DNA from: CAIKKV01 sp044346855
GTDB lineage: Bacteria; Verrucomicrobiota; Kiritimatiellia; CAIKKV01
DNA length: 64,000 nucleotides
Direction of reading: 5' to 3'
NCBI GenBank assembly: GCA_044346855.1
Contig: JBIIYJ010000001.1
Span: 1 to 64,000 of the forward strand
Below, one piece after another: positions 8,441 through 15,785 of the stretch. Made by a program: the position numbers and the translations under genes. The notes under the pieces were generated by a model. The model was not told the origin of the DNA and ran no database searches. It saw only the letters and a program-made list of their open reading frames with translations. How positions within the stretch are numbered: the first letter of the stretch is position 1; each line of letters starts with the position of its first letter.

Positions 8441-8926
8441 AGCCAACGGTCCCCTGCCAAGAACGATGCTGCCCTTTATGCCACCGCATGGATGATTTTG
8501 TGCGAGCCGCCGACACGTCGCCTTTCGGTTTACAAGCCGATCGACACCCCAGCGGAGCCGGTCGAGGCGGCGGATGAAAACCGAGATTCTGTAGCTTACC
8601 GTTCCTGATTCAATCCCCGTTCACCCCTGCCTGGAGTCGGCGGTCCCCCGCCGTAATCGCCGGACAATGCGCCAGCCCTGCCTGGAGTCGGCGGTCCCCC
8701 GCCGTAATCGCCGGACAATGCGCCAGCCCTGCCTGGAGTCGGCGGTCCCCCGCCGAGATCGCCGGACAATGCGCCAGCCCGGCCTGGAGTCGGCGGTCCC
8801 CCGCCGAGATCGCCAGGCTGAATATTGGGTTTGTTCCGTCGCCGGACATGTGGTATCGTGAAAATTAGAACAAATAGTACGCACGAAGGGCTGCCTGCGT
8901 ATTAAGGCCGAGGTCTTGGCAAGGTC
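8441..8926. other. Intergenic region without genes, mostly minisatellite
   Basis: 486 bases between the DUF6515 gene and the MNT/HEPN pair. Apart from the 51-bp repeat array (8625-8815) I see only unremarkable sequence. Short frames that appear on both strands inside the array are artefacts of a period divisible by three. Confidence 0.7.
8625..8815. repeat. 51-bp minisatellite, about 3.7 units, with internal hairpin
   Basis: CCTGGAGTCGG begins at 8630, 8681, 8732 and 8783, an exact 51-base period. Each unit contains CGGCGG-TCCC-CCGCCG, a perfect 6-bp stem with a four-base loop, followed by CGCCGGACAATGCGCCAG in the complete units. Units 1-2 read GCCGTAATCGCC and units 3-4 read GCCGAGATCGCC; the last unit breaks off near 8814. 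Because 51 is divisible by three, frames stay open through it on both strands, but no gene is supported. It is likely an expanded REP/hairpin element. Confidence 0.9.
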
Positions 8927-9241
8927 ATGGTTGATATTGCGGACATAAAACGGGTCGCGAGAGAGATCGGCGAAGCCGCGAAGGCGGAGCGCGTCGTTCT
9001 TTTCGGATCGTATGCCAGCGGTCGCATGACTGCCGATAGCGACGTGGATTTTCTCGTGGTGGCGGAAAGCGACTTGCCACGCCACAAGCGCAGTCGGGAT
9101 CTATATCGCCATATTCGGCAGAATTCTTTCCCCCTGGATATCATCGTTTATACGCCTGACGAGATCAGGCGGGGGGCTCGAACACCGGTTTCCTTCGTTT
9201 CGCAGGCGCTGCGGGAAGGAAAAACGGTATATGAGCGCTGA
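8927..9241 (+). CDS. MNT-domain nucleotidyltransferase (MntA-like)
   Basis: 104 aa. The minimal nucleotidyltransferase motif GSYASGRMTADSDVD (G27, S28, D39, D41) is intact and is followed by the typical VPLD-like strand (FPLDIIVYTP). These proteins are usually paired with a HEPN protein, here the gene overlapping its last 11 bases. In characterised MntA/HepT pairs the MNT enzyme AMPylates and silences the HEPN RNase, so this would be the antitoxin. The strong overlap supports co-translation. It may instead act in another HEPN/MNT process. Confidence 0.85.
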   Translation: MVDIADIKRVAREIGEAAKAERVVLFGSYASGRMTADSDVDFLVVAESDLPRHKRSRDLYRHIRQNSFPLDIIVYTPDEIRRGARTPVSFVSQALREGKTVYER

Positions 9242-9632
9242 AGTTGAAATCGCCCGCCAATGGGTGGCCAAAGCGCGGAATGACCTCCTCGACGCCGACA
9301 ACAACCTGGCATCCGCGAACATTCCGACCGACATGGTATGTTTCCATTGCCAGCAGGCAGCAGAGAAGCTGCTGAAAGCTGCGCTGGCCGCACAGGGGGT
9401 GCCACCGCCACGAACGCATGTTCTGACGCTGCTGGCCGATCAGTTGTCCACCTTGTTTCCGACCATCGAACAGCTTGGCGATGATCTGGCAATCCTCACG
9501 CCTTACTCCGTGGCTGCGCGTTATCCTGACGACGATTTCATCATGCCGACCATCGAGGATGCCCGTGAGGCCCGACTGTGCGCCGACAAGGTGTTCGTAT
9601 GGCTGCGGCAGGAATGTCCCGATTTGGTTTGA
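9231..9632 (+). CDS. HEPN-domain protein (HepT-like toxin candidate)
   Basis: 133 aa, all-helical, with the PF05168-type core CFHCQQAAEKLLKAALAAQG (residues 37-56) and the conserved RTHVL at 61-65 after a Pro-rich turn, then a C-terminal helix EDAREARLCADKVF. It overlaps the MNT gene by 11 bases. HEPN proteins of this kind are RNase toxins or substrate-binding subunits. The classical Rx4-6H RNase motif is not obvious here, so toxicity is uncertain. Confidence 0.82.
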   Translation: MSAEVEIARQWVAKARNDLLDADNNLASANIPTDMVCFHCQQAAEKLLKAALAAQGVPPPRTHVLTLLADQLSTLFPTIEQLGDDLAILTPYSVAARYPDDDFIMPTIEDAREARLCADKVFVWLRQECPDLV

Positions 9633-9723
9633 GCTTAATCCAGCAACGCTTGCTTCCAAAACAGGGCCACGTCTTAACAATCAACAATTACTCTTCTTGG
9701 TCAGATCGTGGGCCATTTCCTTC

Positions 9724-10080
9724 TCATTTGGCACCCGTTCCCGCCGTGTCGGGCACAGGGGCTTTCCTGACTTTCGCCGTTTCGGCCACATCCCAAGGGA
9801 AGCACACCGTATCGGTCACGAGGGAAATGGGCAGGTCAACGGTCGCAAAGGTGACCCACAAGGCCTTCTCCAGGACGGTGGGTCGATGAGATCCACCCGC
9901 TCCACGCCAACCTCCGACGGGATCGAACTGGTTACGGCAATAGCGGATGGAACCCCCGACATCCGCCCGAGTGGCGGGATAGAGCCCGTTGGGCTGGTTT
10001 CCCGACAGACTGGTGCGGGTATAGACGGTGGCACAGCCTGATGCCAGCAGGACGAGGAGAAATGGAAGGATGCGGTTCAT
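9724..10080 (-). CDS. Small lipoprotein, YceK/YidQ-like
   Basis: 118 aa from ATG 10080, with GGGAGA about 9 bases upstream. It has a lipobox LLASGC with C16 as the lipidated residue. The body reads NGLYPATRADVGG, then a hydrophobic segment ending in LPISLVTDTVCFPWD, the pattern of DUF1375 (YceK) lipoproteins. It is an envelope protein of unknown function. It is the last gene of the repeat-promoter array, and its promoter-like repeat is at 10110-10155. Confidence 0.72.
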   Translation of the reverse strand: MNRILPFLLVLLASGCATVYTRTSLSGNQPNGLYPATRADVGGSIRYCRNQFDPVGGWRGAGGSHRPTVLEKALWVTFATVDLPISLVTDTVCFPWDVAETAKVRKAPVPDTAGTGAK

Positions 10081-10109
10081 TGGACAATCTCCCATCGAGG
10101 AGGCGTACC

Positions 10110-10155
10110 GTGTCTGCCTGCGAACATACGCCGTTCCGTTCCCAGTTCAAGCCCC
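10110..10155 (-). promoter_or_regulatory. Promoter-like repeat copy 1
   Basis: On the minus strand: TTGAAC (10145-10150), a 16-base spacer and TATGTT (10123-10128), followed by the conserved leader up to GACAC. Three other copies occur at 10526, 11377 and 11876. The spacer (TGGGAACGGAACGGCG) is nearly identical between copies, more than a promoter alone requires. It lies just after the stop of the membrane-protein gene and drives the lipoprotein gene. Confidence 0.7.
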
Positions 10156-10162
10156 GAACTGG

Positions 10163-10510
10163 TCAATAGCCGTAGAAATATGCTATAAAGTGAGCGACAA
10201 CGACGGAAGGAAAACTTGCTCCGATTGCCATCCAGAAGGTGACCGAAACGAACATGACCAAGGAAAGAAAGGTCTGGAACGGTCGCTTGATGTCGAGAAT
10301 CCAGTTTCGGCGAATATAGCGGACGGCACCAATAAGGACAAAGGAAAGTGCGGATATTTGTAGTAGAGCAGAAACTTTGCTGGTGTGATCGTCCGAAGAG
10401 GCGATGTATTCCCAATCCAAAATGCCTGCAAGCGTGAATAACGCCATCCCCATGCCGAACATCGTCCAAGGAGTAGGCACAGTGGGCTTTGGCTTTCGGA
10501 ATATCAGCAT
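10163..10510 (-). CDS. Small membrane protein, unknown function
   Basis: About 115 aa from ATG 10510 with GGAG five bases ahead; the frame is open to 10543 but that would include the promoter-like repeat. Three hydrophobic segments are visible (MFGMGMALFTLAGIL, VSALLQISALSFVLIGAV, FLSLVMFVSVTFWMAIGA), ending in FYGY. No family is recognised. It is a member of the minus-strand array and is preceded by repeat copy 2. Confidence 0.6.
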   Translation of the reverse strand: MLIFRKPKPTVPTPWTMFGMGMALFTLAGILDWEYIASSDDHTSKVSALLQISALSFVLIGAVRYIRRNWILDIKRPFQTFLSLVMFVSVTFWMAIGASFPSVVVAHFIAYFYGY

Positions 10511-10525
10511 CTTGCTCCAGGTTGC

Positions 10526-10571
10526 ATGTCCTTTCTCGATCATACGCCGATCCGTTCCCGATTCAAGCCCC
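10526..10571 (-). promoter_or_regulatory. Promoter-like repeat copy 2
   Basis: Minus strand: TTGAAT (10561-10566), 16-base spacer, TATGAT (10539-10544), then leader to GACAT. The stop codon TGA of the upstream 107-aa gene lies inside the repeat (in GGGGCTTGA), so the element is packed tightly against the preceding gene. Confidence 0.7.
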
Positions 10572-10886
10572 GTGGCAGGAACCTTTGCTGGCTATATGTC
10601 TTTTCAGCGAGTCCAAGTCTGGGAAATGGCTGTTCGACTCAATCATCACAGCCTTCTCGACCAACCCCAAGGCATTCCTGATGTCAGGTTCCCCCGTTGG
10701 ACGAAGATGCCATTCGGCTTGCGTGACAAGTGTGTGCCGACCCACAACGCCAACGAACCGTTGTCCCTTGTCGTCGCAGAACTGGTACTCCCCGTTCTCG
10801 ACATCTATGGACTCAATCCAAACAGGCGGGTGTTCGAACGAGTCGAACACCTCAATAACCCGATCATCTCGGAGGATCAGCATCAT
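10563..10886 (-). CDS. Hypothetical protein of the repeat-promoter array
   Basis: 107 aa. It starts four bases after the stop of the 162-aa gene, so the two are one transcript. It begins MMLILRDDRVIEVFDSFEHP, an alternating beta/turn pattern, and contains QFCDDKGQRF. No family recognised. It could be an immunity- or inhibitor-like small protein, but nothing in the sequence proves that. Confidence 0.55.
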   Translation of the reverse strand: MMLILRDDRVIEVFDSFEHPPVWIESIDVENGEYQFCDDKGQRFVGVVGRHTLVTQAEWHLRPTGEPDIRNALGLVEKAVMIESNSHFPDLDSLKRHIASKGSCHGA

Positions 10887-10889
10887 GTC

Positions 10890-11378
10890 TTAGCTCATCC
10901 GCCCAGGAAAGAGTTTCTTCCGCAATCTTCTGGTGTCCAGTATCAGGATTGACCCCGCCTGGACTTCCTCGTTCCGATCCGCAGGATCGAGCCAGTTCCG
11001 CATTCCCTTCCGTATTCGGTGGAATCTGACGACAGGATCAAGGCCATGATAGTAGACTCGGAAGTCCCATCTTGGAAAATCCATGGCGAGTTTGGATGCC
11101 CACATATGGCAGATGGTTTTCCCCAGTTCGCATGCAAGGAGGAAGTCGGGATGCTTTGTCTTGAAGAAGGGCTTCCTGTCCGTGCCGGCTCGATGCTTGA
11201 AGTAATCCAGGATGTGCGTGTGGTTGGCGTCCGACTCCTGCTGGACAGGATGTTCCAGGTCCACATGACGGGCATCCCCTGACCATTGGGACTTGAGGAA
11301 CACACAGCCCTTCACGACAATGAACTCGGGCCACATGATATCTGCCAAGGATTTGCCAATGATGACTGTCGTTATCAT
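10890..11378 (-). CDS. Hypothetical protein of the repeat-promoter array
   Basis: 162 aa by the longest frame. ATG 11378 sits only about 12 bases after the -10 of promoter copy 3, which would give an almost leaderless message; M15 (11336) is an alternative but has no clear ribosome site. The sequence is Trp/His/Arg-rich (WSGDARHVDLEHP, MDFPRWDFRVYYHGLDPV), which suggests a compact soluble fold. No family recognised. It is followed directly by the 107-aa gene. Confidence 0.55.
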   Translation of the reverse strand: MITTVIIGKSLADIMWPEFIVVKGCVFLKSQWSGDARHVDLEHPVQQESDANHTHILDYFKHRAGTDRKPFFKTKHPDFLLACELGKTICHMWASKLAMDFPRWDFRVYYHGLDPVVRFHRIRKGMRNWLDPADRNEEVQAGSILILDTRRLRKKLFPGRMS

Positions 11379-11422
11379 GTCCTTATCCGGATGATACGCC
11401 CTTCCACCGCCAACTCAAGCCT
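11377..11422 (-). promoter_or_regulatory. Promoter-like repeat copy 3
   Basis: Minus strand: TTGAGT (11413-11418), 16-base spacer, TATCAT (11391-11396). This is the most diverged copy (spacer TGGCGGTGGAAGGGCG) but keeps the GGCG next to the -10 and the GACAT end. It lies directly after the stop of the 139-aa gene. Confidence 0.65.
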
Positions 11423-11425
11423 AGT

Positions 11426-11845
11426 TCATAAACCTGTGGTTCGGCTCTTGAGTTCCTTTTCCACGGCTACTTGGATGGTCTCCGTCATTTCACAGTAGTC
11501 GAAATTGTCCTGCATCGAGAAAAGGTGTTTACCTTCGGGGGAAGCTATCCCGAGCATATGGATTTCACCGAAATCTGCCGGTTCCTTTAGCAGATCGGAG
11601 ACGGCATGCCGGAATCCAAGATCAATTCGATATGCTTGCGATTCCCGCATCTTTGTTTTGGGAATTGCCCACGGCTGAAGCTTGCGAACCCACCGTTCCG
11701 ACTCATCATCTGCCATGTCCATCGTCGAGCCATCAGGTACGGCTTTCAAGACGGCCAGCAAGAAAACTTCTTCCGACACCCCGTATTTTCGTTCAGGGAC
11801 AGAAGCCGTGGCGAACCATTCCTTGATGGATTTCATCAATCCCAT
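11426..11845 (-). CDS. Hypothetical protein of the repeat-promoter array
   Basis: 139 aa from ATG 11845, with GAGGA about 5 bases ahead. The frame is open to 11902, but that would translate the promoter repeat. The product is helical and charged (SIKEWFATASVPERKYGVSE, SERWVRKLQPWAIP) with an ending rich in Glu/Lys. No signal peptide, no membrane helix and no recognised family. Confidence 0.58.
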   Translation of the reverse strand: MGLMKSIKEWFATASVPERKYGVSEEVFLLAVLKAVPDGSTMDMADDESERWVRKLQPWAIPKTKMRESQAYRIDLGFRHAVSDLLKEPADFGEIHMLGIASPEGKHLFSMQDNFDYCEMTETIQVAVEKELKSRTTGL

Positions 11846-11875
11846 TTTATCCTCACATGGTTTGCCCACGGTGGG

Positions 11876-11923
11876 ATGTCTATGCTTCCGATAATACGCC
11901 AATCCGTTCCCGGTTCAAGCTCC
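11876..11923 (-). promoter_or_regulatory. Promoter-like repeat copy 4
   Basis: Minus strand: TTGAAC (11913-11918), 16-base spacer CGGGAACGGATTGGCG, TATTAT (11891-11896), then leader ending GACAT. It drives the 139-aa gene with a leader of about 39 bases. Confidence 0.7.
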
Positions 11924-11925
11924 GT

Positions 11926-12036
11926 TCACGAGGGGGTGGAATTCTCAAAACCTTGGGGTTCCCCCGTCCGTCCGCCATAGGTCTGCGGGATGATCCCAAG
12001 GACGCCCAAGGCGAGCAGGAAGGCGAGGACGGACAT
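11926..12036 (-). CDS. Possible 36-aa membrane peptide
   Basis: A short frame from ATG 12036 to TGA 11926 encodes MSVLAFLLALGVLGIIPQTY and then a short polar tail. The hydrophobic start could be a signal or a single membrane helix. It fills the gap between the YcxB-like gene and promoter copy 4, as the longer genes do between the other copies. There is no clear ribosome site, so it may equally be the worn end of a former gene. Confidence 0.3.
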   Translation of the reverse strand: MSVLAFLLALGVLGIIPQTYGGRTGEPQGFENSTPS

Positions 12037-12050
12037 GAGGATGGAGAATA

Positions 12051-12569
12051 CTATCTGACTTCAGCAAAGTCCTTCACTTTGCTACGAAACAGGTTCTCAG
12101 CACTCAAGCGATCTATCTCGGACCGAAAGGCCGACGATGGAAGAAAACAGTATAACGAGTCGTTCGGGTAAAGCAAAAAGCCATTCCGCGCCTTACGCAC
12201 CTTGGATATCTGATTCCAATTCTGTTTTGATTCTGAATCTGCAGTTTTCGTGTGGAGGTTCTCATCCTGAAGCACCACAACAACTTGAGCGTCCTTATCG
12301 GGTCGTTTTTTGAAACGCCTCCGAGCCATCCACCTTGCCTCATACTTCCGAATGAACACAAAATATAACCCGCCGAGGGTTAAGAATATCGAGGAAGCTG
12401 ACAGCCCATCCTTAAGATAGCCCCCCACTCCTGCAATAATCATCAACATGGAGAAGAGTACGAGTATAATCCGAAAACTCGGCCTGCATTGAACACGCCA
12501 ATGATTCTCTTGGGCCTTGATTAATTCCTCTGCAGTCCATACGAATGATGCTGTGATTTCATGATCCAT
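12051..12569 (-). CDS. YcxB-like membrane protein
   Basis: 172 aa from ATG 12569, preceded by AGAGGA. The N-terminal half has an amphipathic segment and two membrane helices (ILVLFSMLMIIAGVG, SSIFLTLGGLYFVFI). The C-terminal half matches the YcxB-type C-terminal domain: basic ARRRFKKRP, VVVVLQDENLHTKTADSES, a NWNQISKV turn, FLLYPND, CFLPSSAF. The family is of unknown function. It is the first gene of the minus-strand island and lower in GC than the flanking housekeeping genes. Confidence 0.65.
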   Translation of the reverse strand: MDHEITASFVWTAEELIKAQENHWRVQCRPSFRIILVLFSMLMIIAGVGGYLKDGLSASSIFLTLGGLYFVFIRKYEARWMARRRFKKRPDKDAQVVVVLQDENLHTKTADSESKQNWNQISKVRKARNGFLLYPNDSLYCFLPSSAFRSEIDRLSAENLFRSKVKDFAEVR

Positions 12570-12638
12570 CAAATCGTCCTCTGCGTTTGGTTGCGTCGAA
12601 CAGCATTAGCGGACACCACGTTGCTCTGCGGCGCATCC

Positions 12639-12660
12639 GGCGGCGAAGGGACTCGCCGCC
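12639..12660. repeat. GC-rich hairpin between parB and the accessory island
   Basis: GGCGGCGA-AGGGAC-TCGCCGCC: an 8-bp perfect stem with a six-base loop, just beyond the parB stop. There is no U-run on either side, so it is not a classical terminator; it resembles the GGCGG hairpins of the 51-bp repeat. Confidence 0.6.
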
Positions 12661-12677
12661 CTACCTGAAAGACGCAA

Positions 12678-13652
12678 TCAAATCTTGGACAAATCCAGAT
12701 CGTCGGATTCCTTGAGTCCGATGAGGCCCAGGATGCGGCTGAGGTCCTCGTGGGAATAGAAATCGACCTCGATCCGCCCTTTGACCGGCGAGCCGTCCGA
12801 CTTCTTGCGCGTTGGAATCAGCCGGACGCCCGTCCCGAAATGGCGGTGCAGCATATCCGACAGATGCCCCAGGTGGGAGGAGGGCAGTTCGCCGACGACG
12901 GGCTTCTCCTCGCGCGGCGGCTTCTTCCCCCGCTCCAGGAGCCGCTCCAACTCGCGGACCGACAGGCCCTCCTTCACGATGCGCAGTGCCATCAGCCGCT
13001 GCTGCTCCTCGTCCGCCACGCCCAGAAGCACCTTGCCGTGCCCGGGCGACAGCCGCTTCTCGGCCAGCATCTGCCGCACGGGCGACGCCAGGTTGAGCAG
13101 CCGCATGGTGTTGGCCACCGAGGCGCGGGCCTTGCCCGTGCGCTCCGCAATCTGGTCCTGCGTCAGCGAAAACTTGTCGGACAGCGCCCGGTAGGCCTCC
13201 GCCTCCTCGACCACGTTCAGATCTTCCCGCTGCACGTTCTCGATGACCGCCAGTTCGAGCGCGTCCTCGTCGGCCGCCTCCATGACGATCACCGGCACGT
13301 CGGCCAGCCCGGCCGCCTGCGACGCCCGCCACCGGCGCTCGCCCGCGATCAGCTCATACTTGTTCCCCACCCGCCGCACGAGCAGCGGCTGAAGCACGCC
13401 CCGCTCCTTGACGGATGCGGTCAGTTCCTCCAGCGCCTCCGGGGCAAACGTGCGGCGCGGCTGCCAGGGGCTCGCGGTCACCTGCGTAACCGGGACCCGC
13501 ATGACGCCCCGGTCGCCCGGGCCCGCCGCGGCGTTTTTCGCGGGCGCGGCATCCTTGCCGGCCGCTGCCTTGGCTTCCGCCGCCGGAGCCGGCGCCGGAT
13601 TCCGGATCAGCGCGTTCAGTCCCCGGCCCAATCCTCGCTTCGGTGCATTCAT
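12678..13652 (-). CDS. parB: Chromosome-partitioning protein ParB
   Basis: 324 aa. It starts MNAPKRGLGRGLNALI, the basic patch that stimulates ParA, then an Ala/Pro/Lys linker (residues 18-48). The ParB/Spo0J core has the CTP-binding motifs GERRWRAS (about 104-111) and ENVQRE, followed by the KorB-like helix-turn-helix (LTQDQIAERTGKARASVANT) and a C-terminal dimerisation segment. ParB loads on parS as a CTP-dependent clamp. No parA lies in this window; parB is the last gene of an amidase-argC-parB operon, which is an unusual arrangement. Length is in the usual range. Confidence 0.95.
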   Translation of the reverse strand: MNAPKRGLGRGLNALIRNPAPAPAAEAKAAAGKDAAPAKNAAAGPGDRGVMRVPVTQVTASPWQPRRTFAPEALEELTASVKERGVLQPLLVRRVGNKYELIAGERRWRASQAAGLADVPVIVMEAADEDALELAVIENVQREDLNVVEEAEAYRALSDKFSLTQDQIAERTGKARASVANTMRLLNLASPVRQMLAEKRLSPGHGKVLLGVADEEQQRLMALRIVKEGLSVRELERLLERGKKPPREEKPVVGELPSSHLGHLSDMLHRHFGTGVRLIPTRKKSDGSPVKGRIEVDFYSHEDLSRILGLIGLKESDDLDLSKI

Positions 13653-13662
13653 CGGCGGCTCC

Positions 13663-14718
13663 TTACGGATACTGACCCGGTCCGTTCATGCCCGTGTTTT
13701 CGGGCAGGCCGAACAGGATGTTCATGTTTTGCAGGGCGTTGCCGGCCTGCCCCTTCATCAGATTGTCGATATGGCTGACCACCCTCAACCGGCGCGTGCG
13801 CTCGTCCACATCCACCACCAGGTTGCAGAAATTGCTGCCCCGCACGTGGACCGTGCCGACCCCGGAGTCGCGGCCGCAGAGCCGCACGAACCCGTTGCCC
13901 CCATGATAGGCCTTATACGCCTCCTGCACGTCGGCCGGCGTGATGCCCGCGGCCAGCGTGCCGTACAGGCAGGAGAGGATGCCGCGGCAGACCGGCACGA
14001 CCTGGGCCGTGAAAGTCACCTGCACCGGCTTGCCGGCCAGCCGCCCCAGCTCCCGCTCCACTTCCATGACGTGCTGGTGGCCGGTCAGCCGGTAGGCGGT
14101 CATGTTCTCGTAGCGCGCCGGATAATGATGGATGGCCGCGGCCTTCTTGCCCGCGCCCGACACCCCGGTCTTGCAGTCGCAGATCACGCTCGCCAGGTCC
14201 ACCAGCCCGTGCTTCACGGCGGGGGCCAGGCCCACCAGGCAGCTCACGGCGAAGCAGCCCGGATTGCCGACGAGCCGGGTGTTCCCGTAGTCCGCGCGGC
14301 GCAGCTCCGGCAGCCCGTAGATGGTCTTCGCCAGCAGGTCGGGCGACTTGTGCACCGTCTCGCGGCCGAGGCGGCGGGCGTATTCGGCATAATCCTCGAC
14401 CGTATTGAACCGGAAGTCGCCGCTGTAATCAATGACCTTCGCGCCCTTTTCAAGCTCGGCGCGGGCCTGGACCATGCCGACCCCGTCGGGCGTGGAGAAG
14501 AACACGACGTCCGCCGGCTCCTGGGCGGCCGGGTCGTCGGGCGTCAGGATCGGCAGGTCGCAGAACCCCTGCAGGTGGGGGTAGAGCTTGCTCATCGGCA
14601 TGCCGGTCTCGGTGGCCGCCACCAGGCAGGTCAGCTTCGCCTCGGGATGGCGCAGCAGCAGTTCGGTGATGCCCACACCCCCGTAGCCGCCCGCGCCCAC
14701 AACTTTAGCCTTGATCAT
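13663..14718 (-). CDS. argC: N-acetyl-gamma-glutamyl-phosphate reductase
   Basis: 351 aa. NADP-binding GAGGYGG at residues 8-14 and the catalytic cysteine C155 in GNPGCFA. Later motifs (TGVSGAGKKA, NMTAYRLTGHQH, a SNFCNLVVDVD dimer strand, HIDNLMKGQAGNALQNMN) are all typical of ArgC. It reduces N-acetylglutamyl phosphate to the semialdehyde in arginine synthesis. It lies four bases after the amidase stop and 10 before parB. Confidence 0.95.
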   Translation of the reverse strand: MIKAKVVGAGGYGGVGITELLLRHPEAKLTCLVAATETGMPMSKLYPHLQGFCDLPILTPDDPAAQEPADVVFFSTPDGVGMVQARAELEKGAKVIDYSGDFRFNTVEDYAEYARRLGRETVHKSPDLLAKTIYGLPELRRADYGNTRLVGNPGCFAVSCLVGLAPAVKHGLVDLASVICDCKTGVSGAGKKAAAIHHYPARYENMTAYRLTGHQHVMEVERELGRLAGKPVQVTFTAQVVPVCRGILSCLYGTLAAGITPADVQEAYKAYHGGNGFVRLCGRDSGVGTVHVRGSNFCNLVVDVDERTRRLRVVSHIDNLMKGQAGNALQNMNILFGLPENTGMNGPGQYP

Positions 14719-14722
14719 GCCC

Positions 14723-15703
14723 TCATCCTTCCTTCTTCTTCGCCGTCGGCGGTTTGCGCTGGGTCGTGAGGTAGGACAGGATCCCCCTCGCGATGCCGGC
14801 CGCGATCCGGTCGCGGTACACCCGGCTGATCAGCAGCGATTCCTCGCCGGAATTGGTCAGAAACCCCATCTCCACCAGCACGCCCGGGACGGGCGAATTC
14901 TTGATCACCGCAAAACGGGCGCGCTTGACCCCCCGGTCGTCGGCCCCGGTGTAGGCCAGCAGGTTGTCCTGGATCGCGAAGGCGAGGCGCGTGTTCAGCA
15001 CCCCGTTCCGGTTCCCGTCGTACTCCCGCTCGTCCTCCCGCCCCCCCGCCGTGGCCGAATAGCCGGGCGCGGCCATGATGAACGTCTCGATCCCGTTCAC
15101 GGCCGCGTTGACCGTGGCGTTCACGTGGATGGCGACGAAGGCGTCGGGCTTGAGCTTGCGGTTGATCGCGATGCGCTCCTCCAGCCCCAGCGCCGTATTC
15201 CCGTCCCGCGTGAAGCGCACGGCCACCCCGCGCCCCGACAGCAGCTTGCCGACCCGCCGGGCCACGTCCATGGTGACCCGGGACTCCTCCACGTGGCGCC
15301 GGCTGATGGCGCCGGGATCCTCGCCTCCGTGGCCCGGATCCAGGAGCACCAGGTCCGTCTTGCGGCGGGACCGGGGCGGCACGTTGATCCAGAGAAAGCC
15401 GACGCTTTCCGCCCAGTCGACCCGGTCGATCGACCAGGTGACCCCCGCGTGCAGGACGGGGCCGTTCAGGTAGACGCCCACCCCGTCGAGCTCGATGCGG
15501 CGGCTGTTCTCCCTCACGACAATCGTATGGAACCGGTTGCTGAAGACCGAGGACCCCTCGGTGAGGCGGGTCTCCTTCAGCCCCAGCGCGGCGAGGCGCG
15601 GCCCCAGCGGGACACGTTCGGCGAGGGCCGCTGCGGCCATCAGCAGGCCGACCGCCACCCCGAGCAACCGCCCCATTCCCGTTCTGCTGCCACCTGCGCG
15701 CAT
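14723..15703 (-). CDS. N-acetylmuramoyl-L-alanine amidase (Amidase_3)
   Basis: 326 aa from ATG 15703, preceded by AAAGGAGAAT. A signal peptide (to about residue 28) precedes an N-terminal beta domain (30-112, AMIN-like or SH3-like) and the zinc amidase domain. H125 in DPGHGG, E140 in EES, H193 in AIHVNA and E278 in LVEMGF are the expected zinc ligands and catalytic residues. It cleaves the amide bond between MurNAc and the stem peptide in the periplasm, for daughter-cell separation or wall turnover. First gene of the amidase-argC-parB operon. Confidence 0.92.
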   Translation of the reverse strand: MRAGGSRTGMGRLLGVAVGLLMAAAALAERVPLGPRLAALGLKETRLTEGSSVFSNRFHTIVVRENSRRIELDGVGVYLNGPVLHAGVTWSIDRVDWAESVGFLWINVPPRSRRKTDLVLLDPGHGGEDPGAISRRHVEESRVTMDVARRVGKLLSGRGVAVRFTRDGNTALGLEERIAINRKLKPDAFVAIHVNATVNAAVNGIETFIMAAPGYSATAGGREDEREYDGNRNGVLNTRLAFAIQDNLLAYTGADDRGVKRARFAVIKNSPVPGVLVEMGFLTNSGEESLLISRVYRDRIAAGIARGILSYLTTQRKPPTAKKKEG

Positions 15704-15785
15704 ATTCTCCTTTATTTCCCCCGAAATAACTATTATATTAACGGGTTATCAAGGAACGTCAAAAGTTTTCGCAAGGACGGCTTTA

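Noticed and set aside
8625..8815. CRISPR array
   Set aside because: The whole 51-base unit repeats, with no variable spacers, and no cas genes are present.
8610..8861. Small open frames with 17-residue repeats on both strands
   Set aside because: They arise from the 51-bp minisatellite, whose period is divisible by three; no ribosome site or codon bias supports a protein.
10110..11923. Standard integron attC sites
   Set aside because: The intergenic repeats lack the RYYYAAC/GTTRRRY core and no integron integrase gene is in the window; a promoter-like explanation fits better.
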